Assembly: GCA_023055505.1 (NCBI GenBank)
Contig: JALIRH010000038.1
Coordinates: 4,596,327-4,660,326, forward strand
Direction of reading: 5' to 3'
Length of the DNA: 64,000 bases
Source: Callipepla californica brunnescens
Lineage: Eukaryota; Chordata; Aves; Galliformes; Odontophoridae
The position numbers and the translations under genes are program-made. Within the stretch, counting starts at the first letter, position 1; every line of letters starts with the position of its first letter. Under the pieces are notes generated by a model. The model had not been told where the DNA came from. It saw only the letters and a program-made list of their open reading frames with translations, and did no database searches. Below are positions 47,880-60,422 of this stretch, piece after piece.

Positions 47880-48150
47880 AGGCCATTTTTTAGGATATTC
47901 TTGCTAAAGGTGTAGGAAAGCATGTTCTCTGAGACATTTTGATCTACTTTCGGATACCACAGTGACATCAAATTAAGGAATGATGTAAAAGGAAGATTCA
48001 GGTTAGCAATCTCTAACCTCACACAGAAACAGAAATCTCTCCTACTTGCTGGAACACTGAACCAGTCAGGCGGATCATCTAGAGTCATTATCCAATTCCC
48101 ATCACTGGAAGTATTTGAGAACAGATTGATAAAAGCAACAGTACAGAACA
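47880..48150 (+). mobile_element. Possible very old CR1 remnant
   Basis: Weak CR1-like blocks occur in the right order: GGAAGATTCAGGTTAGCAAT, TTGCTGGAACACTGAACCAG and CACTGGAAGTATTTGAGAAC then AGATTGAT. They correspond to the GRFRLDI, WNRL and LEVFKxRLD parts of ORF2. Divergence is high and no 3' end is seen. Confidence 0.38.
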
Positions 48151-49477
48151 ACACTGGCACAGTTACTACTGACTCTGGGCAGAAATAAGCTAGTTAACAA
48201 GTCCTATTGCCATCCATTTTCATTAGGAAATCATATCACTAGAATTCTCAAAATTCTATCTCTATTTTAACAAGCAGTGACTGACCAAGATATTGGAGAC
48301 TGAATCTTCACATTTTTATAAAGGAAAAAAATATTTGAATATGAATAAATTTTGAACTTTATTTCCATGTATGCCAATTCTGAATTACAGCAAGATAACA
48401 AACGTACCAACAACTGAATCTTTGTCCACAAAATGAATTCAGCTTCACCACATGAATTTAAAGGTGTAAATAAAACTGGAAGATAAATGTATCTCCAATG
48501 CAGATGCATTTTCCTCACTTTATAGAATGTTTCTCTGAAGAATCAAGAGATAACAGCTTTTTTGCTGTTGTCATCTGTTGACATTTGCCACCTAAGAGAA
48601 GAAACAAAAATAACCTAAAATACATCTACTCTCCTGTTGAATGTTTCTGTTGGAAGATTTCCTCACAGTTGACCTGGTCAGTTTCAAGTTACAGGTTATA
48701 CCTTTGTGGAAGTGCCTCAGTATGTGATTGGATCATCTTTTGAGTGGCTATTACTGACAGTGCCAGAAATTTTGGAAGTAAATCAAAGGAAGATTATATT
48801 TATAGTGTTATGCATGTTATTATATGTTTGTGCAGAGAAGGCTTAACAAGTGTTAAATAGTAACAAAAAAGTAGAAGCATTCAAATATTAATACATATAT
48901 TAGCAGTGAAATCTTTTTTCCTCCAAGAATAGAAACAGAATTGCATCAGTAGACTAAATATAGTTTCACTGAGGGGGGTTTAGTATAACAAGGACTGCAG
49001 CTGGGTATGGAGCTGCCATGCTGCTGTTGTGAATAGTGTGAAATCATTTCTTTTTAGCTGTTATTTTCCACCTATATGCAAGTGAACAATATCACTCTGG
49101 GAAAAGTTGTTTCCCTGTGAATGAACTATTCCTGGGAACCATACTAATATTATATCTTGGTGAAACTTTCAGGTACCCTTTTGTAGGATCAGTTTCTGAA
49201 TCCTTAAGAGAGGAAAGGGGGAGGGTGACAGGTTTTGGTAACAAAGCACATAAGATCTATAGAGGAAGGAACTTTGACCACAGCTATTCGCAGCATCTTT
49301 CAGCTGGATGTATTTGGACTGAGCTTTGACAAATGCATCTTAGATACTCAATATAGACCATAAATGTACAATTTAAGGCCTGTGATTGCACTCCAAGGGA
49401 GAATTTTGGATGTCTTCCACGAGTTCACTAACATCTAGAGAATTTGCTGAACTTTGGCTTCTGTAACAAGGAGTATG

Positions 49478-49493
49478 TAGTATATATATACTA
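49478..49493. repeat. 16-bp TA-rich palindrome
   Basis: TAGTATATATATACTA, a perfect palindrome in an AT-rich tract. Confidence 0.88.
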
Positions 49494-49647
49494 TATCCTG
49501 TATAAAGGATAAAATACATGCTACTACTGCTAATATACATGGTATATACAGTATATGTTCTAGAAAATATTTCTATTTCATATAGTGACCCCTATATTTA
49601 ATTTACAGTATATATTGTATAATATATAAAATATAGCATATCAGTGC

Positions 49648-49675
49648 ATATTATGTAGCACTTAGTACATAATAT
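49648..49675. repeat. Inverted repeat, 10-bp arms, 8-nt loop
   Basis: Arms ATATTATGTA and TACATAATAT are exact reverse complements around the loop GCACTTAG. Confidence 0.9.
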
Positions 49676-50821
49676 AAATGAAATGACATATGTATAGAGA
49701 ATGCTGGAATCATGTCAGTTAACAAGAGCATTCTCTCCCTTTCCCTTCTCTGTTTTGTGACTCCTTCTAGTGTCTTTGAAAAATTCCCTACATTTCTTCA
49801 GAACCTAGCAACTGATTAAGTAAAAAAAAATAATACCTTGTGCTTTGCATGCATGGGAAATCCTTAAATGAGATGCTTTAGGCTGTGTTTGATTTTCTGG
49901 TCTTGCAAAAAAGTGTTTAGTCACTTGTATTGGGCCAGCAGGGACTAGAATCCTTGTGTGCAAATGCCTCCTCACATACGTGGATGAATGGATGTGTACG
50001 GTAGGCCTTTATTTCTGAACTGATTTTGTCTGATTTGTTTGAAAGCATTTACGTTGTTCCTCTTGCTGTCTTTCTTGCTTTCAAAAAATGAATGTTTTAC
50101 AAAAAATACAAACTCCTCAAAACCAGTACATTTAAATCAGTCTATCATTAAAAAATCATGGCTTCTAATTAATTATTAATTATTGAGAGGAAAGACAACA
50201 TGCTCTAGCCTCAGGCTTGACAAGCTGTCAAGATTGCCTGCCAAGGTTGCCAGGATAACCAAGCTCCTGGGTAGTTGCCACATTAAACAGAGGAAGTTAA
50301 GTGACATTTCCAGGATCCTGGAGAAGAGCAGTTGGACACAAAAGAAACTTTTTTATTATTATTATTTTAGATTGATATCCTTTTTATTTCTTATTCTTGG
50401 CAACAGATATAAAACAATGGAAAAACTGTTAGGCAGACAGTAAGCAGCACATTAGCTGTAGAATGGCTTATTTTCTACCACAGCACCTTGAGAAAACAGT
50501 TTTGAAAGCCAGTAATCAAAAAAGAACAAACTCCCTCAGAAATAGATTTTGGTTTTAGATATAAATGAAAAAGGGACTTCATGAGGAAGAATTTGTCTGG
50601 TGAATCTCTGTTTGAAAGGTTAATTAAATTAAAAGAACCAAAAATGGTACGATATGTCTCATTTGAAGACCATTAATGAGAAAGGATTTAGTAAACTGCC
50701 AAAAGATGTATTAGTCTTGGAGAGTTGTCAAGCTAACAGATAAAAGAATGTTACTGTTTGAAGTACACGAGTTTATTTGAACTGAAAAACATTTGAAAAT
50801 TGCCCTTCTACTTTGCACTTG

Positions 50822-51360
50822 ACCCCCCACTCAGCTCTTGTGAGTCCTCACCTGGATTACTGCATCCAGTTCTGAGGTTCCTAACATAAGATGGAGATGG
50901 AACTGTTGGGCTAGGTCCAGAAGAGGGCTACAAATATGATCAGAGGGCTGAAGAATGTTTCCCACCAGAACAGGCAGAGAGAGTTGAAGGTCATCAGGCT
51001 AGAGAAGAGAAGAATCTGTGCGGATCTTATAGGTGGCCTTCCAGTACCTAAAGGGGACCTACAGGAAAGCTGGGGAAGAACTTTTTATAAGGGAATGTAG
51101 TGTCAGAATGGGGAGAAATGACTTTAAACTCGAAGAGAGTAGGTATAGAGTAGATAACAGGAATAAATTCTTTACTGTGAGGGGGGTGAGACACTGGAAT
51201 AGGTCTCCAAGTGAAATTGTGAATGACCCCTCTGTGGAAGCATTCAAGGCCAGGAGGGATGGCGGTTTGAGCAACCTGCCTATGGCAGTGGTATTAGAAC
51301 TAGATAATCTTTGAGATCCCTTACAAACTAAATCATTCTACAATTCCGTGACTCTATGAA
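50822..51360 (+). mobile_element. CR1 LINE, 5'-truncated, 3' end present
   Basis: Plus-strand CR1 beginning at the LVSPHLDYCIQF-like region. It runs through RATNMIRGL, RQRELKVIRLEKRRI, VAFQYLKGTYRKAGEEL, NDFKLEESRYRVDNRNKFFT and RHWNRSPSEIVN, and ends at ACAATTCCGTGACTCTATGA, decayed octamers. The frame is open at 51033-51314 only. Confidence 0.92.
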
Positions 51361-54300
51361 AAGATTATTTTTCAGGAAACAGAAAATAGAAATTAATATT
51401 TCTATTAATTTTCTTAAAAAATTGAGAATAAAGCATACGGATACCATGAAATATTGTAATAACACTTAGAACTCTTAAAAACTTTACAGTCAAAAATATA
51501 TTCTTAAAGCAGTCTTTATAGACTCTTGGCATATTTCTGACAGAGATCTCAGACTTAAGAACCCTTTTCTGAACAAAAAAGCAGATAGTGACAATCTTTT
51601 TACCCTGGCAATATATATTCAAAGAGCTTTAAATGACATTTCTAAAGTACAATCTCCATGTAAATTGGATTGTAACTGTATTTTTCATAGTTTGAATGAA
51701 AGTCAAAATGTTTCAGTATTAACACTGATGAATGATCAGGGGTGATCATTTTTGTGTGATCAATTATACCCTAGATAATTACACTTAGAAAGAACTAATG
51801 TGGAGATTACTACATCATTGCTTTGATTAAATGCTTTATTGGGAAATGGTACTTACTGATGGAATATTACAATGTAAACCTTCCCAGTACAGTGGTCTAA
51901 AATCAATGAAAACTCTGTTATTAATTTAAGTGTGATCATGTCTTTAATGTCTGCACTACAATTATATATATGTGTGTATGTATGTATGTATATATATATA
52001 TGTATATGTGTGTATATATATATGTATGTATAAATGTATATATATATATATATGTATAAAGAATAAAAAGAATTAAAAGCAGAGAGGAATGATGTAATAC
52101 CAGCTTCATTGGTCCAGAAATTTCTGTCTGCAGTGAAGATGTACCTGTAAACGGAAAGTACTGTAATATGAAATCATGAACTGTTGTCCTCTATTGAAAA
52201 TACTTAAAAATAATCATCTTAAACAAAAAAAAAAAAAAGAAAAAAGAAAAAGCAAGCAAATTTTGAGAAACTTGCCATATGATCATAGTACTTACAATGT
52301 GAGAAATAAAAATATAAAGATAAATCAGTATTAGCAAACAGTATCTGTAAAAACAATTACATACATCACAAAACTATTTTCAGTCCATCCTACAGCAAAT
52401 GATACAAACAATGAAAAAAGTAAAGTCCTAGAAAAATAATATAAAGAAATCAGAGAATGTATGTATACACAAGAGTAAACAACAATGGTTTTCAGGAAAT
52501 CTGTTAGTAAAAAAAAAAAAAAAAGAACATGAAAAGCAAAACAGCATAGCCTGTATTTTTTATTAAAGATTACTTTGCAGACATGTTTTGTATAGAATGC
52601 AGTAATATCTACAAACAAAGTAGTCTATAAGAGGCTAGATTCAGCAGTGTAATGAATTCCGGTCAAGTCAGATGTTGACATGCACTATAGTGTTGTATTT
52701 CGTTCTACTCTGTCATTGCCAAAATACTGTGTCATGTTTCATTGCCCTCCCGAAATGCACGTATTCTTTCATTGTTATTGCCCAAGTATTCAAAAGCTAA
52801 TGGTGGATGGTTATTTCAAATTAAATCATGAATTTAGGCATCATACTTTCTACGAATTTTTGCCTTGCCACAGAAGATCTCAGTCTTCCTCTCAGTCCTG
52901 TTTTGAAATGCTGAGAATATTCCATTCTTTAGGGAATTTCTCTTTTATTTAGAAAGCAGCCCTGAGACTTCAGCTCTTTTTTTTTCCACTCTTCCACAGC
53001 CATTCAAATTACCTCTATGAAACAAGCGCAGGACTACTCTTTTTGTCACTATGGACAGAAAGCTGGCTTGGAAGAGACTTTTTCTACAGTAATAATCTCT
53101 TTAGTCTCTTTTACATTACTGAACAGGGTGCTTATATCCAAACTATATCTTGGGAAGGATACTGCTTCCGTGCAAACTCACGAATCACAGCCAAGAATTC
53201 TTTGGCACAGGGCAAAATCATGCCTGAGATTACATTAAAAAAGTAATAGTATAAATTATTTTGTTTCAGTACCTGAGAACATTACTTGTTATTTTTTAAT
53301 TTTACAGTTATAACCTCAGAGTTTTCATAGGAAATAATAAGACGAGACTGAAGAGGTCCTCAAAGGTATTTATGCACTCAGCTTCGATTTATTTCATTAA
53401 TTTAGTCCCCAAAACTGCTTTTGGGAACTGAGTCAAGTACATAGGAAAATCATGTATACCTTTACAAGTTGATTTAGATCCATGTGCTATTTAGTGTCAT
53501 TTTGTGAAACAGTTTCCTAGATTTCTGAACAATTACGCATATAAACACCACTGTTATAAATCAGATATCTGTAACTCCTTGCTTTTTTTTTTTTTTTTAA
53601 TACAAACTTCCTTTGGACAAATTATTATTTATTTTTTTTTCTGAAAATATCTCATTCTCTTGCTCTTGAAAGCTCATATCAAATCAATTGCGGCATTTTA
53701 TGTCTCTAGGAAGAATGTTATACCTATTAAACATTTTGAAAATAGTGAGAGAAACTAAAGCAGCAATGTTTGAAAGCACAGTCCTCCCCCAGCAGACTTT
53801 AAGCATATAAAGATAGCTGGTTATTGTTTAGACGGAAGTATAAATGACATGAGGGCAAACTATTGCTGCCATCTCAGGTGTCTGAGAACAGCAGTAATGT
53901 ATAGGGCTGTGCTTTGAACTCTGTAACATGTACTATGTTTTCTGTGAGGACAGCAGTATCCTGAAAATCTCTCTCAACAAATTTCTACACTATCACTGTT
54001 GTGGCTGGCTGGACCTGCCAGCTGAGATTACTTCTCCTGTTCTGCCTTTGTCTCACCTTCTGGCTGTTGTTCCTCTCCCTAGGCATTTCTGGCTTGATTC
54101 TTTGTTTCATAAGAAGCTTTAGCAGTAACTCTACCACATTCAGCTACAAAACAAAACAAAAACCACCCTGCGCTCAGCATACAATAAGGGTTTGAATAAA
54201 CTCTTGATAACAAACAAACTCAGACCTACAGCACAACTGTACAAGACTGTATGTTCATCTGAAATTACTTATGAAACAGTTACTTATGATTGAAGAATGA

Positions 54301-56235
54301 TGCATGCAAAGAATCATAAGGTTTTGAGACAGATGTGATCTTAGAAACAAAAACAGAAACAAACAAAAAAAAAAAAGAAAGAAAAAGAAGAAAGCTTTGA
54401 GATGAAATAATGGCAAAGGAAAATCTTCATTTTGAATGTTTTAAGAAAAACAGAACTATATTTTTTTTCCCCCAGAGATCTTTTCTGAAGATTCAGTCAT
54501 TTTCAATTACTGATTATCTGGATAATTCATTAACTAATTCTATGTGCAGAAGGAGAAGGGCAAAACTCATACTGTTTTAATTTGCTAATCTAATATAGGA
54601 TTCATCTCACTAACATCTAGCATCTAAAAGTCATTCATTTTAGTCTACAATCATCACAGAATTTCTTTCGAGTGAGTCAGTGGAGAGGAGCTGGCATTAT
54701 CACAGAATGATTACTCTGCTTTAACATCAGTGAAAGAATCATCCTCTGAAGAAGCCTGTTTTTCTTTGTAAGCTGTAGACACCACCAGTTAGTCACTAAC
54801 AATAGACATCTAACTTTGAAAAGATTATATTTAAGTCTGATCAATTCCATCTTAATTCCTTTTTGTTGTAACAAACCATGATTAATTGAACAGCGTCGCC
54901 ACTGGTGACCACTGTTCTTTGTTTCAGCATTATAAATCATTCAGATTCACATTCTGCTATTGTGACCTATAAAGAATCATACGTTATTTGCGCTAGAGAA
55001 TGATGCTTGGCATTGTAGATGGGTGGAAGAGCTTGATGTGAAGTTACTAAGTTCTTGTAAAGAAGTCTAAAGCATTTACCTGCCAGAAGTTCTTTTGCTC
55101 TGTTAAACTGCACTTCACTGATTGGTAAGTGCTTGAATTTCCTGATTGCTTTTGATTCAGATTATCACACAGTGGATGATTTTCCCCTTTTTATTTCCTG
55201 ATATGACTGATGGTTTTTACAACTTTCTGCTTGATCTTTTTTACCTTGTGTTCGGCTTAAGTTTTGTGAATTCATCTATATCATCCTAAGGTCACTTATA
55301 TGGTACTATCTCCCCCATGTTACACAAAATACCTAAATTCAGACTTCTTTCCAGCATTCTTCTCTGCATGACACATGGAATTTCTACAGTGATCTTCTAT
55401 CCTTGCAGCCTTCAGGACACTATACTTAAATTATGTCTCTTTGAATTTTTGCTGGTAACTTGAGCACTTATTTTTCCTTTAGAGTGAACAGGAAATTCCT
55501 AACATCTGCATATTACATTGAGTATTGGAAGTGAGAGAGTGACTGTTTGATTAGAAAAATCCTTCAGCATATCACGTCCTTTGTGAAGGTGTGGAAAGCG
55601 TAACTACCTGATTCTCGTAACACTCTTCTGAATGCATCAGATTGTCTCACCTTATCTCATTTCACATGAGATCTTTTGATGATCTGCCAGCTACATCTAA
55701 TACCTTTGGCAGTTTGTTCAGCTTTTTGGTCATATACATGGTTTTCAATTCTCACTCGAGTCTTTTGTAAATTATTTCTGAACTCGAACTCGTTTATCAG
55801 CTTTATGGCAAATTGTACTAAATTAGCTTGCGGTGGGTGCTAAATAGTTTTATATATTTACATATTTGATGCTGTGGATTTCATATATTATTTAAGCTTT
55901 TACTGCTTTAGAATATTTCATTTTTTAATGGAGCCATTAGAGGCTGCAGTCCTCTTATACTCATTTGATCATTCAGAATTTCTTATTTCAATTTTTCTGT
56001 GGTCAACCTACTAAAAATGGAAGATTTCATTTTTCTAGAAATAATGGTAAGTGTCAAACCCCTTAATCCATTCTTCCCTTGTGTATGCATGGGTTCAGCA
56101 ACTTATCTCAGAAGCAAATTAGAGATAGTACTTTCCATAGCCTTGAAAGAAAGAGCTAGAAGATGCATCATGGGAGGTCTTCCCCCACATTGTCCTACTA
56201 AAACCCTCTGAAAGGTTTCACACTCCTAATCTGAA
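51361..56235. other. Unique AT-rich DNA with microsatellites
   Basis: No gene or mobile element was recognised. It holds a TA/TG array (51961-52058), A runs (about 52225 and 52510) and a T run near 53584. Open frames (52680-52952, 53017-53238, 53928-54122) show no recognisable family. Confidence 0.5.
51961..52058. repeat. (TA)n/(TATG)n compound microsatellite
   Basis: About 100 bp of alternating TA, TG and TATG units, likely polymorphic. Confidence 0.92.
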
Positions 56236-56362
56236 AAATCTGGGGTTTTGGGCAACATGATTTAGTGCCCAATTTAATCGCCTGGACCATGACCATGGTG
56301 GAAGGTTTGGAACTAAGTGATGGTTGAGTTCCCTGCTAACTCAAGTCAGTCTATGATTTTAA
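56236..56362 (+). mobile_element. Old CR1 3' UTR fragment
   Basis: Matches the CR1 3' end in order: GGGCAACATGATTTAGTG, ACCATGGTGGAAGGTTTGGA, ACTAAGTGATGGTTGAGTTC and CAGTCTATGATTTT. It is more diverged than most copies here and has one octamer-like unit. Confidence 0.7.
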
Positions 56363-57352
56363 GCTGAGCCTCCTTTGCTTGGCACTCACCTACGCTCAGC
56401 CCTTGCCACATCACAGCCATCCCTTTGTCCAGCCATGGACTTGATCCCTTACCCACAGGCCCATGGTCAGTTTGGCTTCACCTGAGTCAATCCCCACTTC
56501 CATGGATGTATCTGATACTCAGGGATATGGCTGTCCTTGTGCCCCTGCCTACTCTACTCCTGGCTGGACTTGTGGGACAGGCCTGGAAACCCCTCTCCCA
56601 TGAAAAGCTCCCAGTCCATTCCACCTTGTACCTTTCAGAGCCACCTGCCTGCGTAGTATCCCTGGAGTTACTTCCCTAAAGTAAAATGTTTGGCCTATAA
56701 TGCCTGTTGCTGCAAATCAAGCTGTTTTTCATTGTTGCAGAAAGGTCTATTTGGATGAAAACAAAGCATAAATACAAAAATATCCCTTGGAGAAAGTCCT
56801 AAATAACACATCATCCAAAAATTAAATGCAAATGTAAAATGGAAGTAAAGAAAGTGCATTAGAATTATTTCTTTTACTCATTTCAGGATTTTGTAATTCA
56901 ACTCACTTTGCTACACTGATTCTCTTCATTCTTAACAGTTCATTGAACTGGGACAATAATAGACTGTACAATAAATGTTCCTCATGTGTTGTAGTGATTT
57001 CGTGCATGGAGATGATTTTGATGAAAAGTGTTGCTTATGAAATTAATCAATAGGCAGTAATATCCTTATTTGGATCAGGTGCATGGAAGAAAGAGGGTAG
57101 ACAGACATTATTAAGTAGGTCTGCTGATATATCTCTATTCACAAACTTGACTCTTCCAGTCCAAAACATGCTGTAAGGAGAGTCAGAGATTAATTTTTGA
57201 TTGCTCAACTGCCAAATACAATCTATACCTTAGAAATCACCCTGCAAACAAATCTGACTCTTGGGATCTCTAAGAGCCTGCTTAACTAGTAGATGAAACT
57301 GTTCTTTTCACATTTGATGAAATTTATAACTGCAATATCAGTAGTTTGTTCC
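56363..57352. other. Unique DNA with a GC-richer segment
   Basis: Positions 56380-56680 are visibly richer in G and C than the flanks (CAGGCCCATGG, TGTGCCCCTGCC). An 84-codon open frame (56425-56679) has no recognisable domain. The remainder is AT-rich without features. Confidence 0.45.
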
Positions 57353-57484
57353 CTTTCCTTCCTCCCCTCCCCTGCTGCTTCTCCTCCCCCTCCATCTCCC
57401 CTCCTTTCCCCCTCCAGCTTCCCTCCTCTCCTCCTCCCTTCTCTCCTCTCCCTTCCCCTATTTTTCACTTCTTTTCCCTTTCTC
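57353..57484. repeat. Polypyrimidine/polypurine tract (CCT-rich)
   Basis: About 130 bp of almost pure C and T on the plus strand with CTCCTCC-type units. The proline- and serine-rich open frames here are artefacts of this composition. Confidence 0.9.
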
Positions 57485-57787
57485 CAGTACTTACAATGAA
57501 TATGTATACTATCTCTTTGCTTATGCTTTTGTGTATGCATTTTTATAAATATTAATATACATAGTTTTTTGTAGGGGAAATAGTTCGCACAAAATCTGAA
57601 GTACAGTTGTCTCTTTGTAATATATAATCACATTGAACCATTGCATTCAAATGTTTAGTTTTGAACTAGAAAAAAAAAAAGTTACACCACTAGTGATGGT
57701 GCACTTTTTACTTGTGCTTTTTGCTATCTTTTCCTGATTGCTGTAATCATTCAGTACATTTTCTTTTAAATTTCTTTTCTCCAGAAG
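57485..57787. other. Unique AT-rich DNA
   Basis: About 300 bp with no recognised feature, between the pyrimidine tract and the next CR1. Confidence 0.55.
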
Positions 57788-58865
57788 TAGTTGACAGCCC
57801 ATGGCTTAGACAGGTACACTCTTGACTGGGTAAGAAGCTGGCTGGGGAGGCTGGGCCCAGAGAGTGGTGGTGAATGGAGTTAAATCCAGCAGGAGACTGG
57901 TCATGAGTGGTGTTCCCCAGGGGTTGGAACTGGGGCCTTTCCTCTTCAGTATCTTTATTGATGACCTGGATGAGGGCATTGAGTGCACCCTCAGTAAGTT
58001 TGCAGATGACACCAAGTTGGCTGGAAGAGTCAATCTGCCTGAGGGTAGTGAGGACCTACAGAGGGATCTGGACAGCTATATCGCTGGGCTGAAGCCTATA
58101 GGATGAGGTTCAACAAGACCAAGTGACCAAGTGCTGGGTCCTGCACTTTGTCCACAACAACCCCCACCAATGCTATGGGCTTGGGGCAAAGTGGCTGGAA
58201 GACTGTGTAGAAGAAACAGACCTGGGTGTATTGATCAATGTTTGGCTGAACTGAGCCAGTAGTGTGCCCAGGTGAACAACAAAGGCAGTGGCATCCTGGT
58301 TTCTATCAGAAATAGTGTTGCCAGCAGGAAGAGGAAAGTAATTGTCCCCCTGTACTCAGCACTGGTGAGGCCACACCTTGAGTACTGTGTTCAGTTTTGT
58401 GCCCCTTACTGCAAGAAAGACATCAATATCCTGAAGCATGTCCAGAGAAAGGAAAAGAAGCTGGTGAGGGTTCTGGAGCACAGGCCTTATGAGGAATGGC
58501 TGAGGAAGCTAGGACTGTTCAGTCTGGAGAAGGGAAGGCTCAGGGGAGACCTTATTTCTTTCTATAACTACCTGAAGGGAGGCTGTAGTGAGCTGGGTGT
58601 TGGCCTCTTCTCCTGTGTAATGAGAGGGAATGGCTTTAAGTTATGCCACAGACTGGATGTTAGGAAATACTACTTCTCCAAAAGAATGGTCAAGCACTGA
58701 AATGTGCTGCCCAGGGAGGTGGTAGAGTGATCAGTCCTGGAGGTATTTAAAGGACGTTTAGACATTGTGTTGTGGAACGTGGTTTAGTGAGAATGTTTGG
58801 TGATCGGTGGACAGTTGGACTGGATGATCTTGTAGGTCCTTTTCATGCTTGGCGATTCTATGATA
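57788..58865 (+). mobile_element. CR1 LINE with RT catalytic box, 3' end present
   Basis: The best-preserved CR1 here. It starts in the RT domain. A frame at 57864-58106 carries [24 protein letters not shown] and [10 protein letters not shown], with the intact FADD catalytic box at 57999-58010. A second frame at 58272-58700 carries [41 protein letters not shown] and [18 protein letters not shown]. The 3' UTR ends GGCGATTCTATGATA. Stops and frameshifts between the two frames, and loss of the 5' half, make it inactive. It shares a subtype with 24660 and 44863. Confidence 0.95.
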
Positions 58866-60007
58866 GTGACTATAATGGAATAAGGACAGCGCTGTCACAG
58901 AGGAGCACTTCTTTCTTTTTTTTCTGATGAGAACATGTTTGTTTATTTGTTTTTCTCCCATAGAACATTAAGTTGCAACTCTGAAGTGGTCAGATATGAT
59001 TGTAAAAATGAAGTTTTTATTTTGCAGCAGCTAAATTATTTTAAGTGAGGAGAGTGATCCTGGAAATACAAATAAATGAAAATCTTTACAAAGAAGAAAT
59101 GTGTAGCCTTCTATTTTGTCACTTTTCTGTTTCATGAGGTCAGAAATGAAGCACTAATCTAGTATCAAGCCTTCACGTTGACTACTTTTGTGTGTCCAGC
59201 ATAACAATATAAAGTTATCCCACTTCTATTTTCAACAGACTGCAAAGGCTTTCAGGAAGATTGTGAAGACTGTGCCACTTTTTCTCATAAATACATGTTA
59301 GACCATACTGTCAAATTGCATATATAAGCCTGAGACTTGGAGATTTTCTGTGATTATGATGATGACATTTCAAACATGGTTAAGGGAAGTGATCTTATCA
59401 TTCCAAACTGGGTAAAAAATGAATGTTTAAACTTCCCTAGAAAATGAACCACTATCTGCTCAAAAGTGAGTAAGAACTCATTGTTTATCTATCTTCCCAT
59501 GAAGAATATTTCTAGACTGCACATGGCAGAAGTTTGTAAATAATTAAAATAAAAGAGCAGTGAATCATAAAAGTAGACTTCCAAGAGGTAAGAAACTTTT
59601 GGTATAAGGCAAAGTGGTTTCGAGTTGGGCAGGAAAGACACAAGGAGCCAATAAATTTCTCTTAAGAGGCTAGGGGTAATATTGAAAGAGAAAAGATGAC
59701 ATGTTAGTTGATGGTCCTGTAATACATAGGAAAATAAAGATACATAATTTCAGGTAACTGAAAGCCAAGAGTGAAACAGGCAGTTGCTATGACAAGAAAT
59801 CATCAGGAATAGTACCCTACAAAAAAACTGTTTACCACCTCATGCTCATATTATTTCCAATTCTTTCCTAGAAAAGACTCATATTAGGATACAAAGTGAT
59901 TCAAAAGGCATCAACATGCTTAACAGAGACGGGTCAGAGGCAAAAGAAAGGAAATGGAGTTTTGAAATAAAATGATACAGATTTTCATAACATTTCTTCC
60001 TTCATCC
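58866..60007. other. Unique AT-rich DNA
   Basis: No gene or mobile element was recognised. Confidence 0.55.
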
Positions 60008-60422
60008 CCCAGTATGAGAACCTAGACATACTGAAGAGGGATACCAAGATCATCATGAGATTCGACGACCACTCCAATGAAAAAAGGCTGAGTGAGATGG
60101 GATTGTTCAGAGTGGAGAAGAGGAGGCCCAGGGTATATATACTCAATGCCTATAAATCCCTGAAGGGAGGAAGATGGAACCATACTATTTTTCAGGACAA
60201 GATGTAATGGATACAAAATGGAACACAAGACATTCCATCTAAACATCAAGAAGCACTTCTTTCTGTGTGGGTGCTGAGAGGTTATGGATTCTACATCTTT
60301 AGAGTTTTATAAAAGCCTTAGATATGAACAACTTCTCTAGTTGTTTGTTCTTGAGCAGGTTGTTTACAGTAGAAGACCTCCGGAGGTCCCTTCCAACCTT
60401 AACCATTCTGTGATTCTGTGAA
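60008..60422 (+). mobile_element. CR1 LINE, 5'-truncated, 3' end present
   Basis: A CR1 of a different subtype: YENLDILKRDTKIIMRFDDHS-like start, EKRLSEMGLFRVEKRRPR, a YKSLKGG block, and GGTCCCTTCCAACCTTAACC followed by CATTCTGTGATTCTGTGAA. It resembles the copy at 61505-61998 (both share AGAGG.GGCCCAGG-type and TATAAATCCC.GAAGGGAGG blocks). Confidence 0.9.

Larger units (their letters stand above)
48151..50821. other. Unique AT-rich DNA
   Basis: No gene was recognised. A very AT-rich segment at about 49470-49690 holds several inverted repeats. The open frame at 50183-50443 has no domain. Confidence 0.55.

Noticed and set aside
57286..57555. Proline/serine-rich and arginine/glycine/glutamate-rich open frames
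   Set aside because: They are translations of a low-complexity pyrimidine tract.
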